A stretch of 64,000 bases of DNA, taken from contig JBEYHY010000003.1 in NCBI GenBank assembly GCA_040635515.1, positions 620,001-684,000 of the forward strand, read 5' to 3'. Shown piece by piece: positions 40,972-49,674 of the stretch. The position numbers were made by a program, and so were the translations under genes. Under the pieces are notes generated by a model that worked only from the letters and a program-made list of their open reading frames with translations, was not told where the DNA came from and did no database searches. The DNA is from Prauserella_A sp040635515. Lineage in GTDB: Bacteria > Actinomycetota > Actinomycetes > Mycobacteriales > Pseudonocardiaceae. The first letter of the stretch is position 1. Each line of letters starts with the position of its first letter.

Positions 40972-42183
40972 TTAGGCCGCCGGTGCCCTCGCCGGGTACT
41001 TGGCGATCGAGGCGGTGAGCAATCCGACGGTCAGCACCCCGAAGACCGCCGCCGTCAGTACGACACCCGCGCCGCCGTGGTGTGGCAACACGAGCCCGCC
41101 GATTCCCCCGCCGAGCGCGATGCCGAGGTACAGCCCGCTGGTGTTCAGCGCGACCGCCTCGGTACCGGCACCCGGCGCCAGCGCGAGCAGGCGTGCGTTC
41201 ATCGGCGGGTTGAACGCCCAGCCCGCGAATCCCCACAGCGCGAACGCCGCCGCGGTGAGCGGCAGCGGCGTGTTTCCCTGCCACGCGAATCCGAAGGCTG
41301 CGAGCACGGCCGAGGCGGTGACCTGGCCTTTCAGGCCGAGCAGCAGCGTCCGGTCCGCACCCCACCGGTCGGTGAGCCGCCCGCCGACGGCCGTACCGAT
41401 GGCACCCGCGATTCCCGTGATGGCGATGAGGAGCGCGAGCGCGCCGCTTCCCGCGCCGGAGAGGTCGCGGACGATCGGGGCCACATAGGTGTAGGTCATG
41501 AGCCCGCCGATCGCGCCGAGCGTGGTTCCCGCGACCCCGATCAGCACCGGGGTTCTGCCCAGCAGCCGCAGCCTGTCGCGCAGCGCGACCGGGTCGGCCG
41601 CTGCTCGGTCACCGAGCCCGGCCAGTGCGATCGCGATGGCGGCGACGCCGAGCACGGCGACGAGCAGGAAGCTGCCTCGCCAGCTCCAAGTGGTTCCGAT
41701 CCAGGTCCCGGCTGGCACACCGGCGACGAGCGCCAAGGTGAGCCCGGCCGCGACCAGGCCGATGTTGCGGCCGACGCGATGGGCGGGGGACAGGCTCGCC
41801 GCGAGTGCGAACGCGACCGGCGTGACGGTGGCGGCAGCGACCGCGGCGACGATCCTGACGAGCATCAGCACCGCGAACGACGGCGCGAAGGCCGCGGCGA
41901 CGTTGGCGGCGGTGAAGACGAAAAGCGCGCCGCAGAACAGGATTCGCCGGGGCAGCCTCGCCGTCAGCGTCGCGAGAACGGGTGCCGACACCGCGTACAC
42001 AATGGAGAACACGGACACGAGCTGGCCGGCCGATGCCTCGCCGACATCGAGGTCGTCCGCGATCCGCGGCAGCACGCCCGCGATCACGAAATCGTCGGTA
42101 CCCACGGCGAAGGTGGCGATGAGCAGGCACAGCAGCCAGCCGGGAAACCGGCCCGCCGCGCGCTGGGTGGTGTCGGTCAGCAC
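40972..42183 (-). CDS. MFS efflux transporter (DHA1 type)
   Basis: A 403-aa major facilitator with 12 membrane segments. The N-terminus TDTTQRAAGRFPGWLLCLLI leads into TM1, and motif D1-like GTDDFVIAGVLPRIADDL marks the drug/H+ antiporter DHA1 family (arabinose/chloramphenicol exporter type). GTG 42183 is chosen instead of ATG 42210 because the latter would fall in the promoter spacer. First gene of a two-gene operon with merR. Confidence 0.85.
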   Translation of the reverse strand: MLTDTTQRAAGRFPGWLLCLLIATFAVGTDDFVIAGVLPRIADDLDVGEASAGQLVSVFSIVYAVSAPVLATLTARLPRRILFCGALFVFTAANVAAAFAPSFAVLMLVRIVAAVAAATVTPVAFALAASLSPAHRVGRNIGLVAAGLTLALVAGVPAGTWIGTTWSWRGSFLLVAVLGVAAIAIALAGLGDRAAADPVALRDRLRLLGRTPVLIGVAGTTLGAIGGLMTYTYVAPIVRDLSGAGSGALALLIAITGIAGAIGTAVGGRLTDRWGADRTLLLGLKGQVTASAVLAAFGFAWQGNTPLPLTAAAFALWGFAGWAFNPPMNARLLALAPGAGTEAVALNTSGLYLGIALGGGIGGLVLPHHGGAGVVLTAAVFGVLTVGLLTASIAKYPARAPAA

Positions 42184-42185
42184 AC

Positions 42186-42223
42186 CGGGGAAGGTAGAAC
42201 CCTGACCCATGGGGAAGGGTCAA
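42186..42223 (-). promoter_or_regulatory. MerR-type promoter with 19-bp spacer
   Basis: On the minus strand TTGACC (42223-42218) and TCTACC (42198-42193) are separated by exactly 19 bp, the over-long spacing that MerR activators correct. The spacer holds a dyad ACCCT...AGGGT around CCATGG. The predicted start (about 42186) is only 3-4 nt before GTG 42183, giving a nearly leaderless mRNA. Confidence 0.65.
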
Positions 42224-42235
42224 CCGGAATGTGGC

Positions 42236-42952
42236 TCAGTTCATGTTCGGCGCCACCGGAGCGTCGACGTCGGTGAAGGGCACCGGCACCGCGTGCAGCT
42301 TCGACAGGAAGCCCGCCTCCCTGTTGAGCAGCCTGCACACGGTGCGAAGGCGGCGCAGCGGATGACGTTCCTCAAGCAGCGCCTGCCTGTCGTCGAGTGG
42401 CAGCAGGCAGTCGCCGGCAAGCAGGTAGGCGAGTTCGCGCAGGTCGGTGTCCGGAGCCGGCGATTGCCAGCCGTCCCTTTCCCACGCCGAAGCGCAGTAC
42501 CGGTGGTGTGCCGCGCGCGCGATGTCCCCAAGCCGCGCGGCCAGGTCGGGCTTCGCGGGAGGCATCGGGGTGTCGTCGAGCCAGGAGACCTTGGCCATCA
42601 GATACGGGGCCGCCCTCGTTTCGATGTCGAGCAGCCGGAATCTGCGGGTCCCCGTCGTGACGATGTCGAACCGGCCGTCCGAAAGGCGTTTGGCTTCCCG
42701 CAGCAGCGCGCCGCAGCCGATCGGGTGCACGTGGTCGAGGCTTTCCACCTCGCGGATCAGTGACGTGCGGATGGCGACGACTCCGAAGAGCGGTTCGGGG
42801 AACCGCTCGCCGGTCAGGTCGGCGGTGAGTTGCCGGTAGCGCGGTTCGAAGATGTGCAATGGCAGGTGGGCGCCCGGCAAGAGGACGGTGTGCAGCGGGA
42901 ACAACGGCAACATCCGTTCCGTCGCCCCGGAATCCGCACGCTCCGGTGTCAT
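42236..42952 (-). CDS. LON substrate-binding domain protein
   Basis: A 238-aa protein formed by the N-terminal LON domain alone, without ATPase or protease: MLPLFPLHTVLLPGAHLPLHIFEPRYRQL, FGVVAIR, VHPIGCGALLREAKRLSDGR, and a helical tail. Such proteins are presumed adaptors or substrate binders. ATG 42952 is preferred for its GAGGT site; GTG 42961 is the alternative. It lies directly downstream of nrtR on the same strand. Confidence 0.88.
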   Translation of the reverse strand: MTPERADSGATERMLPLFPLHTVLLPGAHLPLHIFEPRYRQLTADLTGERFPEPLFGVVAIRTSLIREVESLDHVHPIGCGALLREAKRLSDGRFDIVTTGTRRFRLLDIETRAAPYLMAKVSWLDDTPMPPAKPDLAARLGDIARAAHHRYCASAWERDGWQSPAPDTDLRELAYLLAGDCLLPLDDRQALLEERHPLRRLRTVCRLLNREAGFLSKLHAVPVPFTDVDAPVAPNMN

Positions 42953-42965
42953 GTCGGCCACGACC

Positions 42966-43712
42966 TCACGTTACGGCGTCGCGGGCCTGCCCGCGCGTTC
43001 GCGAACGCGGCGCCCGGCCGGGCGCCGGTGGCTTGAACACGGCGAACGGGTCGGTGACCTGCATGTCGTCGTGCGCGAACGAGTAAAGGGCCGCGGGCCG
43101 CCCTCCCGCCCTTCCGGAAGGCGCGGTGCTGCCCGTGGGCACGAGCAGTCCTCGCCGGGACAACACGCGTTGCAGGTTGGTCGCCGACACCGAGTAGCCG
43201 AGTGCGGCCGAGTACAGCTCGCGCAGCGACGAGACGGTGAATTCCCGTGGTGCCAGCGCGAATCCGAGGTTGGTGTAGCTGAGTTTCGCGCGCAACCGGT
43301 CGCGGGCCCTCAGCACGATCGCCCCGTGGTCGAACGCGGTGCGAGGCAGGTCATCGACGGGGTGCCACGCGGTGTCCTCCGGCACCTCGGGATCGACGTC
43401 GGAGGGCACGAGCCCGAGGAACGCGGTCGCGACGACCCGCGGTCCCGGAACCCGGTAGGGGGCGCTGAAAACGGCAAGTTGCTCGACGTGCGTCAGTTGC
43501 TTCACGTCGACCTTCTCGGCGAGCTGGCGGCGGATCGACTGCTCGACGTCCTCGTCGGGACGCAGCCTGCCTCCCGGAAGTGACCATCGTCCGACGTGCG
43601 GATCGAGCGCGCGCCGCCACAGCAGTACGCGCAGTGTGGCGCAACGCACCTGCAATACCGCCGCGAGAACCTCGTGTGCCAGGGGGTTGGTGCTGTTAAT
43701 ATGAGACCGCAC
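42966..43712 (-). CDS. nrtR: NrtR-type Nudix transcriptional regulator of NAD synthesis
   Basis: A 248-aa protein with a Nudix-like domain (residues about 13-140, GRWSLPGGRLRPDEDVEQSIRRQLAEKVDV, a modified Nudix box) and a C-terminal winged helix (about 165-230, LREFTVSSLRELYSAALGYSVSATNLQRVL-like segment read as FTVSSLRELYSAALGY). This fold is NrtR, which binds ADP-ribose and controls NAD genes. It is divergent from nadABC with a shared operator. GTG 43712 would be almost leaderless given the -10 at 43726-43721. Confidence 0.88.
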   Translation of the reverse strand: MRSHINSTNPLAHEVLAAVLQVRCATLRVLLWRRALDPHVGRWSLPGGRLRPDEDVEQSIRRQLAEKVDVKQLTHVEQLAVFSAPYRVPGPRVVATAFLGLVPSDVDPEVPEDTAWHPVDDLPRTAFDHGAIVLRARDRLRAKLSYTNLGFALAPREFTVSSLRELYSAALGYSVSATNLQRVLSRRGLLVPTGSTAPSGRAGGRPAALYSFAHDDMQVTDPFAVFKPPAPGRAPRSRTRGQARDAVT

Positions 43713-43713
43713 G

Positions 43714-43749
43714 GTTTTCGATTATAAGGCGAAAACTCTGGAGGCTCAA
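43714..43749. promoter_or_regulatory. NrtR operator and overlapping divergent promoters
   Basis: GTTTTCG (43714-43720) and CGAAAAC (43730-43736) form a 7-bp dyad with 9-bp spacing. Inside it, TATAAT on the minus strand (43726-43721) has TTGAGC 17 bp upstream (43749-43744), a near-consensus nrtR promoter. TATAAG on the plus strand (43723-43728) is the likely nadA -10. Binding here would block both directions. Confidence 0.7.
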
Positions 43750-43750
43750 T

Positions 43751-44758
43751 ATGACTGTGCAAGCCGATGCGCTCGTTCCGTACGGCGGAGTCGACGCCGA
43801 CGCGGCTTGGGCCGACGAGGTTCGCCGGCTCGCCAAGCAGCGCGACGCGGTGGTGCTCGCGCACAACTACCAGTTGCCCGAAATTCAGGAGATCGCCGAC
43901 CACACGGGCGATTCCCTCGCGCTGAGCAGGATCGCGGCCGAAAGCGAGGCTTCGACCATCGTCTTCTGCGGCGTGCATTTCATGGCCGAGACCGCGAAGA
44001 TCCTCTCGCCGGACAAGACGGTGCTGATTCCCGACGCGCGCGCGGGCTGCTCGCTCGCCGATTCCATCACGGGGGCGCAGTTGCGGGAGTGGAAGGCGCA
44101 GCACCCCGGCGCGGTCGTGGTGTCCTATGTGAACACCACGGCGGAGGTGAAGGCGGAGACCGACATCTGCTGCACCTCGTCGAACGCGGTCGACGTCGTC
44201 GCCTCGATCCCCGAGGAGCGGGACGTGCTGTTCTGCCCCGACCAGTTCCTCGGCGCGCACGTCAAGCGGGTGACCGGAAGGCGGAACCTGCACATCTGGG
44301 CAGGCGAATGCCATGTGCACGCGGGAATCAACGGACCCGAACTCGCCGAGCGCGCCTCGGCCAGCCCGGAAGCCGACCTGTTCATTCACCCCGAGTGCGG
44401 CTGCGCGACCTCGGCGCTCTATCTCGCCGGTGAGGGCGCCGTCGCTCCGGAGCGGGTGAAGATCCTGTCCACGGGGGACATGCTGCACGCGGCAAAGGAG
44501 ACGAAGGCGTCTTCCGTGCTGGTCGCCACCGAGGTCGGCATGTTGCACCAGCTTCGCAAGGCCGCTCCGGAGATCGACTTCCGCGCCGTGAACGACAGGG
44601 CTTCCTGCCGGTACATGAAGATGATCACCCCGGCCGCGTTGCTGCGATCGCTGCGAGAGGGCGCCGACGAGGTCGTGGTCGACGAGGAGACGGCGGCGCG
44701 AGCCCGCGCCTCGGTCCGCCGCATGATCGAGATCGGCAAGCCTGGCGGCGGCGAATGA
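43751..44758 (+). CDS. nadA: Quinolinate synthase
   Basis: A 335-aa enzyme that condenses iminoaspartate and dihydroxyacetone phosphate to quinolinate, using a [4Fe-4S] cluster. Motifs: LAHNYQLPEIQEIADHTGDSL, FCGVHFMAETAKIL, DICCTSSNAV, HPECGCATSALYLA and the late VNDRASCRYMKMI; cysteines in three of these can ligate the cluster. ATG 43751 has GGAGG 6 nt upstream. It overlaps nadB by 4 nt. Confidence 0.96.
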   Translation: MTVQADALVPYGGVDADAAWADEVRRLAKQRDAVVLAHNYQLPEIQEIADHTGDSLALSRIAAESEASTIVFCGVHFMAETAKILSPDKTVLIPDARAGCSLADSITGAQLREWKAQHPGAVVVSYVNTTAEVKAETDICCTSSNAVDVVASIPEERDVLFCPDQFLGAHVKRVTGRRNLHIWAGECHVHAGINGPELAERASASPEADLFIHPECGCATSALYLAGEGAVAPERVKILSTGDMLHAAKETKASSVLVATEVGMLHQLRKAAPEIDFRAVNDRASCRYMKMITPAALLRSLREGADEVVVDEETAARARASVRRMIEIGKPGGGE

Positions 44759-46410
44759 GTCAACCGGTTAACGCCTCTCAAGCGAAAACCGGGTTCGGCT
44801 GGGAGGCGCACGCGGATCTGGTGGTGCTCGGCAGCGGCGTCGCCGGATTGACGGCCGCACTGCGCGCGAAGGCGCTGGGACTGCGGGTGCTCGTGGTGAC
44901 CAAGGGGACGGTCGGCGAGGGCAACACCCGATGGGCGCAGGGCGGCGTCGCCGTCGTGCTCGACGACACGGACGGCACGGGCGACACGGACGGGACGGAC
45001 ACCGTGGCCGCGCACGCGGCGGACACCGTGACGGCGGGGGCGGGACTGTGCGTGGCCGGCGCCGTCGCCGACATCATCGGCGAGGGAGCCGGCGCGGTCT
45101 CCGCGTTGCGGCGGCTCGGCGCCAGGTTCGACGAGGGACCGGCGGGGCTCGCCAGAACCCGCGAGGGCGGGCACAGCGCGTTCAGGGTTATTCACGCCGG
45201 TGGCGACGCGACCGGCGCCGAGGTGGAGCGCGCGCTGGTCGCCGAGGCGGGGCTGCGGAGTGTCGCCGTGCTCGAACGGCACGTGGCCGTGGACGCGCTG
45301 CGTTCGGCCGAGGGCACGGTCACCGGAGTGAGTGTGCTCGATCCCGACGGCGTCGCGGGGGCGCTGCGGGCGCCGGCGGTGCTGCTGGCGACCGGCGGGT
45401 TCGGCCAGCTCTACCACGCCACCTCGAATCCGGAGATCGCCACGGGCGACGGTGTCGCGCTGGCGCTGCGGGCCGGTGCGACGGTGGCGGACATCGAGTT
45501 CGTGCAGTTCCATCCCACGGTGCTGTTCACGCCGGGGGCGAGGGGGCGTTGCCCGCTGGTGACCGAGGCCGTGCGTGGCGAGGGCGCGGTACTGGTGGAC
45601 GCCACCGGCGCGCCGGTGATGCGGGGAGTGCATCCGCTCGCCGACCTCGCGCCGAGGGACGTCGTGTCGGCCGCCATCACGCGGCACCTCGCTTCGGCTC
45701 CCGGCGGCGTCGACGATCACGTCTTCCTCGACGCGACGGGCATTTCCGGTTTCGCGGCAAGGTTTCCGACCGTGTCCGCCGCGTGTGCGGGGGCGGGGAT
45801 CGATCCGGCGCGGGACGTCATTCCCGTTGCTCCCGCGGCGCATTTCGCCTGTGGTGGCGTGCTGGCCGGTACTGACGGCCGCACGTCGGTGACGGGTTTG
45901 TACGCGGCGGGTGAGGTCGCGAGGACCGGCTTGCACGGCGCCAACCGCCTCGCCTCCAACAGTTTGCTGGAAGGGCTTGTCGTCGGCGGGAGGGCGGCGG
46001 AGGCCGTCGCCGAGGATCTGGCTTCCGGTGCGCTTCGGCGGCAGGCGGGGGAGCCGCGGGGGACTACGGCGGTCCCCGTGGCCGAAAGGGATGCGCTGCA
46101 ACGGCTGATGAGCCGTTACGTGGCGATCGGCAGGGACGAGGATGGTCTCGCCGCCGCGGGTTCGGCGCTCGACCTTTCGGTCGTGGAACGTCCGTTGTGG
46201 ACTCAGGAGGCGGTGGAGGGGGCCGCGCTGACGTTGCTGGCGCAGGCGGTGGTCGCCGCGGCCGCGAGGCGGCAGGAGTCGCGGGGATGCCATGTGCGCA
46301 CCGACTTCCCCGGCCGTGACGACGAGAATTGGCAACGCAGCCAGTTGATCCGGTTGAGCCCGTCGGGCCAGCCGGTGCTGGCCGATCCGGAGATTCTGGA
46401 GGCCGCGTGA
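44755..46410 (+). CDS. nadB: L-aspartate oxidase
   Basis: A 551-aa flavoprotein oxidising aspartate to iminoaspartate for NadA. FAD motif LVVLGSGVAGLTAALRA, then TRWAQGGVAVVLDDTD, REGGHSAFRVIHAGGDATG, ATGGFGQLYHATSNPEIATGDG, FVQFHPTVLF, HFACGGVLA and GLHGANRLASNSLLEGLV are all present. The C-terminal helical domain is normal. The stop overlaps the first of three in-frame nadC starts. Confidence 0.95.
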   Translation: MSQPVNASQAKTGFGWEAHADLVVLGSGVAGLTAALRAKALGLRVLVVTKGTVGEGNTRWAQGGVAVVLDDTDGTGDTDGTDTVAAHAADTVTAGAGLCVAGAVADIIGEGAGAVSALRRLGARFDEGPAGLARTREGGHSAFRVIHAGGDATGAEVERALVAEAGLRSVAVLERHVAVDALRSAEGTVTGVSVLDPDGVAGALRAPAVLLATGGFGQLYHATSNPEIATGDGVALALRAGATVADIEFVQFHPTVLFTPGARGRCPLVTEAVRGEGAVLVDATGAPVMRGVHPLADLAPRDVVSAAITRHLASAPGGVDDHVFLDATGISGFAARFPTVSAACAGAGIDPARDVIPVAPAAHFACGGVLAGTDGRTSVTGLYAAGEVARTGLHGANRLASNSLLEGLVVGGRAAEAVAEDLASGALRRQAGEPRGTTAVPVAERDALQRLMSRYVAIGRDEDGLAAAGSALDLSVVERPLWTQEAVEGAALTLLAQAVVAAAARRQESRGCHVRTDFPGRDDENWQRSQLIRLSPSGQPVLADPEILEAA

Positions 46411-46563
46411 ACGACAATGGCGGAGTCCCGGTTCGCGCGGGCCGACCGGGTGCGGGTGTCCCGCGAGATACCGGAGGCCGCGTGAACGACAATGGCGGAG
46501 CCCCGGTTCGCGCGGGCCGACCGGGTGCGGGTGTCCCGCGAGATACCGGAGGCCGCGTGAACG
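46398..46563 (+). repeat. 75-bp tandem duplication of the nadB-nadC junction
   Basis: Copies at 46407-46481 and 46482-46556 differ at a single base (GAGTCCC versus GAGCCCC), and a third partial copy begins at 46557. Each repeat start is GGAGGCCGC-GTGAACGAC, so the ribosome-binding site and GTG start of nadC occur three times, all in the same frame. Each unit encodes 25 residues beginning VNDNGG and containing AGRPGAGVPRDTGG. Confidence 0.92.
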
Positions 46564-47420
46564 ACGGAATGGCGGGGGTACCCGCCGAGGTCCTGCGGCG
46601 AGTGGTGACCACCGCGCTCGCCGAGGACCTCGCCTACGGCCCCGACGCGACGACGGACGCGACGGTTCCCGCCGGCGCGATGGCGACCGCGGCGGTGACC
46701 CCGCGCGCCGCCGGTGTGGTGGCGGGGATTCCGGCCGCGCTGGCCGTATTCGACGAGGTCCTCGGTGACGCTTACGAGGTCGTGAGTTCGGGCCGTGATG
46801 GTTGCTCGCCGCGCCCCGGCGAGCCGGTGCTGGTGTTGCGCGGTCCGGTGCGGGGCTTGCTGACGGCGGAGCGAACCGCGCTCAACCTGCTGTGCCACCT
46901 TTCCGGAATCGCGACGGCGACGGCGGCGTGGGTGGAGGCCGTCGAGGGCACGGGCGCGGCGATCCGGGATTCGCGCAAAACCCTGCCCGGCTTGCGGTTG
47001 CTGCAGAAGTACGCGGTGCGCTGTGGTGGCGGGGTCAATCACCGGATGGGCCTCGGCGACGCGGTCCTGATCAAGGACAACCACGTTGTCGCCGCGGGCT
47101 CGGTGACGGAGGCGTTGCGGCTGGCAAGGGAGCACACGGGGGAGTTGCCGTGCGAGGTCGAGGTCGATGATCTCGACCAGTTCGCCGAGGCGCTGAGGGC
47201 GGGGGCCGACGAGATTCTGCTGGACAATTTCAGTCCGGCGGACTGCGCGAAGGCCGCGCTGCTGCGGGACGAGCGCTCGCCCGAGGCGAAGCTCGAATCC
47301 TCGGGCGGGCTGCGGCTGGAGAACGCGCGTGCCTACGCGGAGTCCGGTGTGGACTATCTCGCGGTGGGCGGGTTGACGCATTCTTCGCCCGCGCTGGATC
47401 TCGGGATGGATCTGAGCTGA
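46557..47420 (+). CDS. nadC: Nicotinate-nucleotide pyrophosphorylase (quinolinate PRTase)
   Basis: A 287-aa quinolinate phosphoribosyltransferase that makes nicotinate mononucleotide. Motifs: AEDLAYGPDATTDATVP, ERTALNLLCHLSGIATATA, IRDSRKTLPGLRLLQKYAV with the conserved RKT, GGGVNHRMGLGDAVLIKDNH and VEVDDLDQFAEAL. GTG 46557 gives the usual family length; equally well-placed in-frame GTGs at 46407 and 46482 would add 50 or 25 repeat-encoded residues. Third gene of nadABC. Confidence 0.93.
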   Translation: MNDGMAGVPAEVLRRVVTTALAEDLAYGPDATTDATVPAGAMATAAVTPRAAGVVAGIPAALAVFDEVLGDAYEVVSSGRDGCSPRPGEPVLVLRGPVRGLLTAERTALNLLCHLSGIATATAAWVEAVEGTGAAIRDSRKTLPGLRLLQKYAVRCGGGVNHRMGLGDAVLIKDNHVVAAGSVTEALRLAREHTGELPCEVEVDDLDQFAEALRAGADEILLDNFSPADCAKAALLRDERSPEAKLESSGGLRLENARAYAESGVDYLAVGGLTHSSPALDLGMDLS

Positions 47421-47447
47421 GGCGGCGGTCGCGGGCGCACGACGCGT

Positions 47448-48254
47448 TCAGTCACGTCCCGTGCGGAGTGTTCGATTCGCCAGTACCGCGGTAGCGGAGC
47501 GCGACTTCTCGGCTACGGAGGGGTCGACATCGGCGATGAGGACCCCGGGCGCGGCGCCGAGTCGCGCCGCCACCGCGCCGAACGGGTCGGCCACCAGCGA
47601 ATGACCGATGCCGGTCGGGGCCTTCGGGTTGACCTCGGTTCCGGTCGCGGCGGGGTCGGCCTGCCCGCAGGCGAGGATCCAATTGCCCGAGTCGAGTGCG
47701 CGTGCTCTGACCAGCAGCTCCCACTGCTCACGCTTGCCGTCGCCCGCGCCCCACGACGCGGGGAGGGCGACCGCGCTCGTCCCCTCGTCGGCCAGCGACT
47801 GGAACAGTTCGGGGAAGCGCACGTCGTAGCAGGTCGCGACCCCGAGCTTGACGTCGTCGACGGTGACCGTCACGAGTGAGGAGCCGCCCTCGACCGTGTC
47901 GGACTCCCTGAAGCCGAAGGCGTCGTAGAGGTGGATCTTGTCGTAGCCCGTGTGCTCGCCGAGACCGGTGACCAGCAGCGTGTTGCGGACCCGGCCGCCC
48001 GCCGGGGTGAACATGCCCGCGACCACCAGCACGCCGTGCTCGTCGGCGATGGCGCCGACGGCACCTGCCCACGGCCCGTCGACGGGCTGCGCGAGCGGGC
48101 CCAGCGGCACCCCGAACCTGGCCATCGCCGCCTCGGGGAAGATCACGACCCGAGCGCCTCCGCGAGCCGCCTCGGCCACGCCATCGCGGATGAGGGACAG
48201 GTTTCGCTCCGGATCGGTTGCCGAGGTGAGCTGGCACAGGGCGACACGCAACAC
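47448..48254 (-). CDS. Carbon-nitrogen hydrolase (nitrilase family)
   Basis: A 268-aa nitrilase-superfamily amidohydrolase with the Glu-Lys-Cys triad in IFPEAAMAR, YDKIHLYDAFGF and VATCYDVRFPELF, plus PASWGAGDGKREQW. This resembles the Nit/omega-amidase branch that repairs or hydrolyses small amides. GTG 48254 has GGAGG 5 nt upstream; longer frames lack support. It lies between nadC and hisD on the opposite strand. Confidence 0.9.
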   Translation of the reverse strand: MLRVALCQLTSATDPERNLSLIRDGVAEAARGGARVVIFPEAAMARFGVPLGPLAQPVDGPWAGAVGAIADEHGVLVVAGMFTPAGGRVRNTLLVTGLGEHTGYDKIHLYDAFGFRESDTVEGGSSLVTVTVDDVKLGVATCYDVRFPELFQSLADEGTSAVALPASWGAGDGKREQWELLVRARALDSGNWILACGQADPAATGTEVNPKAPTGIGHSLVADPFGAVAARLGAAPGVLIADVDPSVAEKSRSATAVLANRTLRTGRD

Positions 48255-48348
48255 GGGGGCCTCCTTCGCCGACGGGCTTGCCCGGCAGTATGCCAGCGCC
48301 CGTGGGCCGTGAGCTGGGTGTGGATCGTCACCTCGTACCCTGGAAAGC

Positions 48349-49674
48349 ATGCTGAACCGCACCGACCTGCGAGGTCGCGTCCCGACTCCAGCGCAGCTGC
48401 GCGCGACATTGCCGCGCGCCGAGGTCGATGTGGACGCCGCGCTGCATCAGGTGCGTCCCGTCGTGGAGGCGGTCAAGGAGCGCGGGGTCGAGGCCGCGCT
48501 TGAGTACACGGAGCGGTTCGACAAGGTCAGGCCCGCGAGCGTGCGGGTTCCCGCCGCCGAACTGGCCGGTGCGCTCGACCGGCTCGACCCGGTGGTCAGG
48601 GCGGCCATCGAGGAGTCGATCAGCAGGGCGAGGACGGTTCACGCCGACCAGCGCCGAACCGATGTGACCACCGAGGTCGCCGACGGCGGCACCGTCACCG
48701 AGCGCTGGGTTCCGGTCGGCAGGGTCGGCCTCTACGCGCCGGGTGGCCTCGCGGTGTACCCCTCCAGCGTCGTCATGAACGTGGTGCCCGCGCAGGAAGC
48801 CGGTGTCGAATCGCTGGTGGTGTGCTCACCGCCGCAGGCCGAGTTCGGCGGCCTTCCGCACCCGGCGATTCTCGCCGCGGCGCGGCTGCTCGGCGTCGAC
48901 GAGGTGTGGGCGGTCGGCGGCGCGCAGGCCGTCGCGCTGCTGGCCTACGGCGGCACCGACACCGACGGCGCCCCGCTTGACCCGGTCGACATGGTGACCG
49001 GACCCGGCAACATCTACCTGACCGCGGCCAAGCGCATGCTGCGCGGACTGATCGGCATCGACTCGGAGGCCGGTCCGACCGAGATCGCGATCCTCGCCGA
49101 CGAGACCGCCGACCCCGATCACGTCGCGGCCGACCTGGTCAGCCAGGCCGAGCACGACACACTTGCCGCGAGCGTGCTCGTGACCACGTCGGAGCCGCTC
49201 GCCGACGCGGTCGACGAGCGACTGCGGCACCGGGTCGCCGCGACCAAGCACACCGAGCGGGTCACCGAAGCGTTGAGCGGACCGCAGTCCGGAATCGTCC
49301 TGGTATCCACAGTGGACGATGGACTGCGGGTTGTCGACGCGTACGCGGCCGAGCACCTTGAGATCCAGACGGCGGACGCGCGCGCGGTCGCGGCGCGGGT
49401 GCGCAACGCGGGCGCGGTGTTCGTCGGCCCCTACGCCCCCGTTTCGCTCGGCGACTACTGCGCCGGCTCGAATCACGTGCTGCCGACGGGAGGGTTCGCG
49501 CGGCATTCCTCCGGCCTTTCCGTGCAGACCTACCTGCGCGGCATCCACGTCATCGACTACAGCGCCGACGCGCTGCGCGAGGTCGCGGACAAGGTCGTCG
49601 CGCTCGCGGGCGCCGAGGACCTTCCAGCACACGGCGAAGCCGTCACGGCACGTTTTCCGGAGGCACGAGCATGA
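48349..49674 (+). CDS. hisD: Histidinol dehydrogenase
   Basis: A 441-aa Zn enzyme catalysing the last two steps of histidine synthesis. Motifs: VGRVGLYAPGGLAVYPSSV, VGGAQAVALLAYGG, DMVTGPGNIYLTAAKRML, GPTEIAILADETADPDHVAADLVSQAEHD and HVLPTGGFARHSSGLSV. First gene of hisDCB. hisC overlaps its stop by 4 nt. Confidence 0.96.
   Translation: MLNRTDLRGRVPTPAQLRATLPRAEVDVDAALHQVRPVVEAVKERGVEAALEYTERFDKVRPASVRVPAAELAGALDRLDPVVRAAIEESISRARTVHADQRRTDVTTEVADGGTVTERWVPVGRVGLYAPGGLAVYPSSVVMNVVPAQEAGVESLVVCSPPQAEFGGLPHPAILAAARLLGVDEVWAVGGAQAVALLAYGGTDTDGAPLDPVDMVTGPGNIYLTAAKRMLRGLIGIDSEAGPTEIAILADETADPDHVAADLVSQAEHDTLAASVLVTTSEPLADAVDERLRHRVAATKHTERVTEALSGPQSGIVLVSTVDDGLRVVDAYAAEHLEIQTADARAVAARVRNAGAVFVGPYAPVSLGDYCAGSNHVLPTGGFARHSSGLSVQTYLRGIHVIDYSADALREVADKVVALAGAEDLPAHGEAVTARFPEARA

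Noticed and set aside
44419..46335. 638-aa minus-strand frame opposite nadAB
   Set aside because: Arg-rich shadow; the plus strand encodes complete NadA and NadB.
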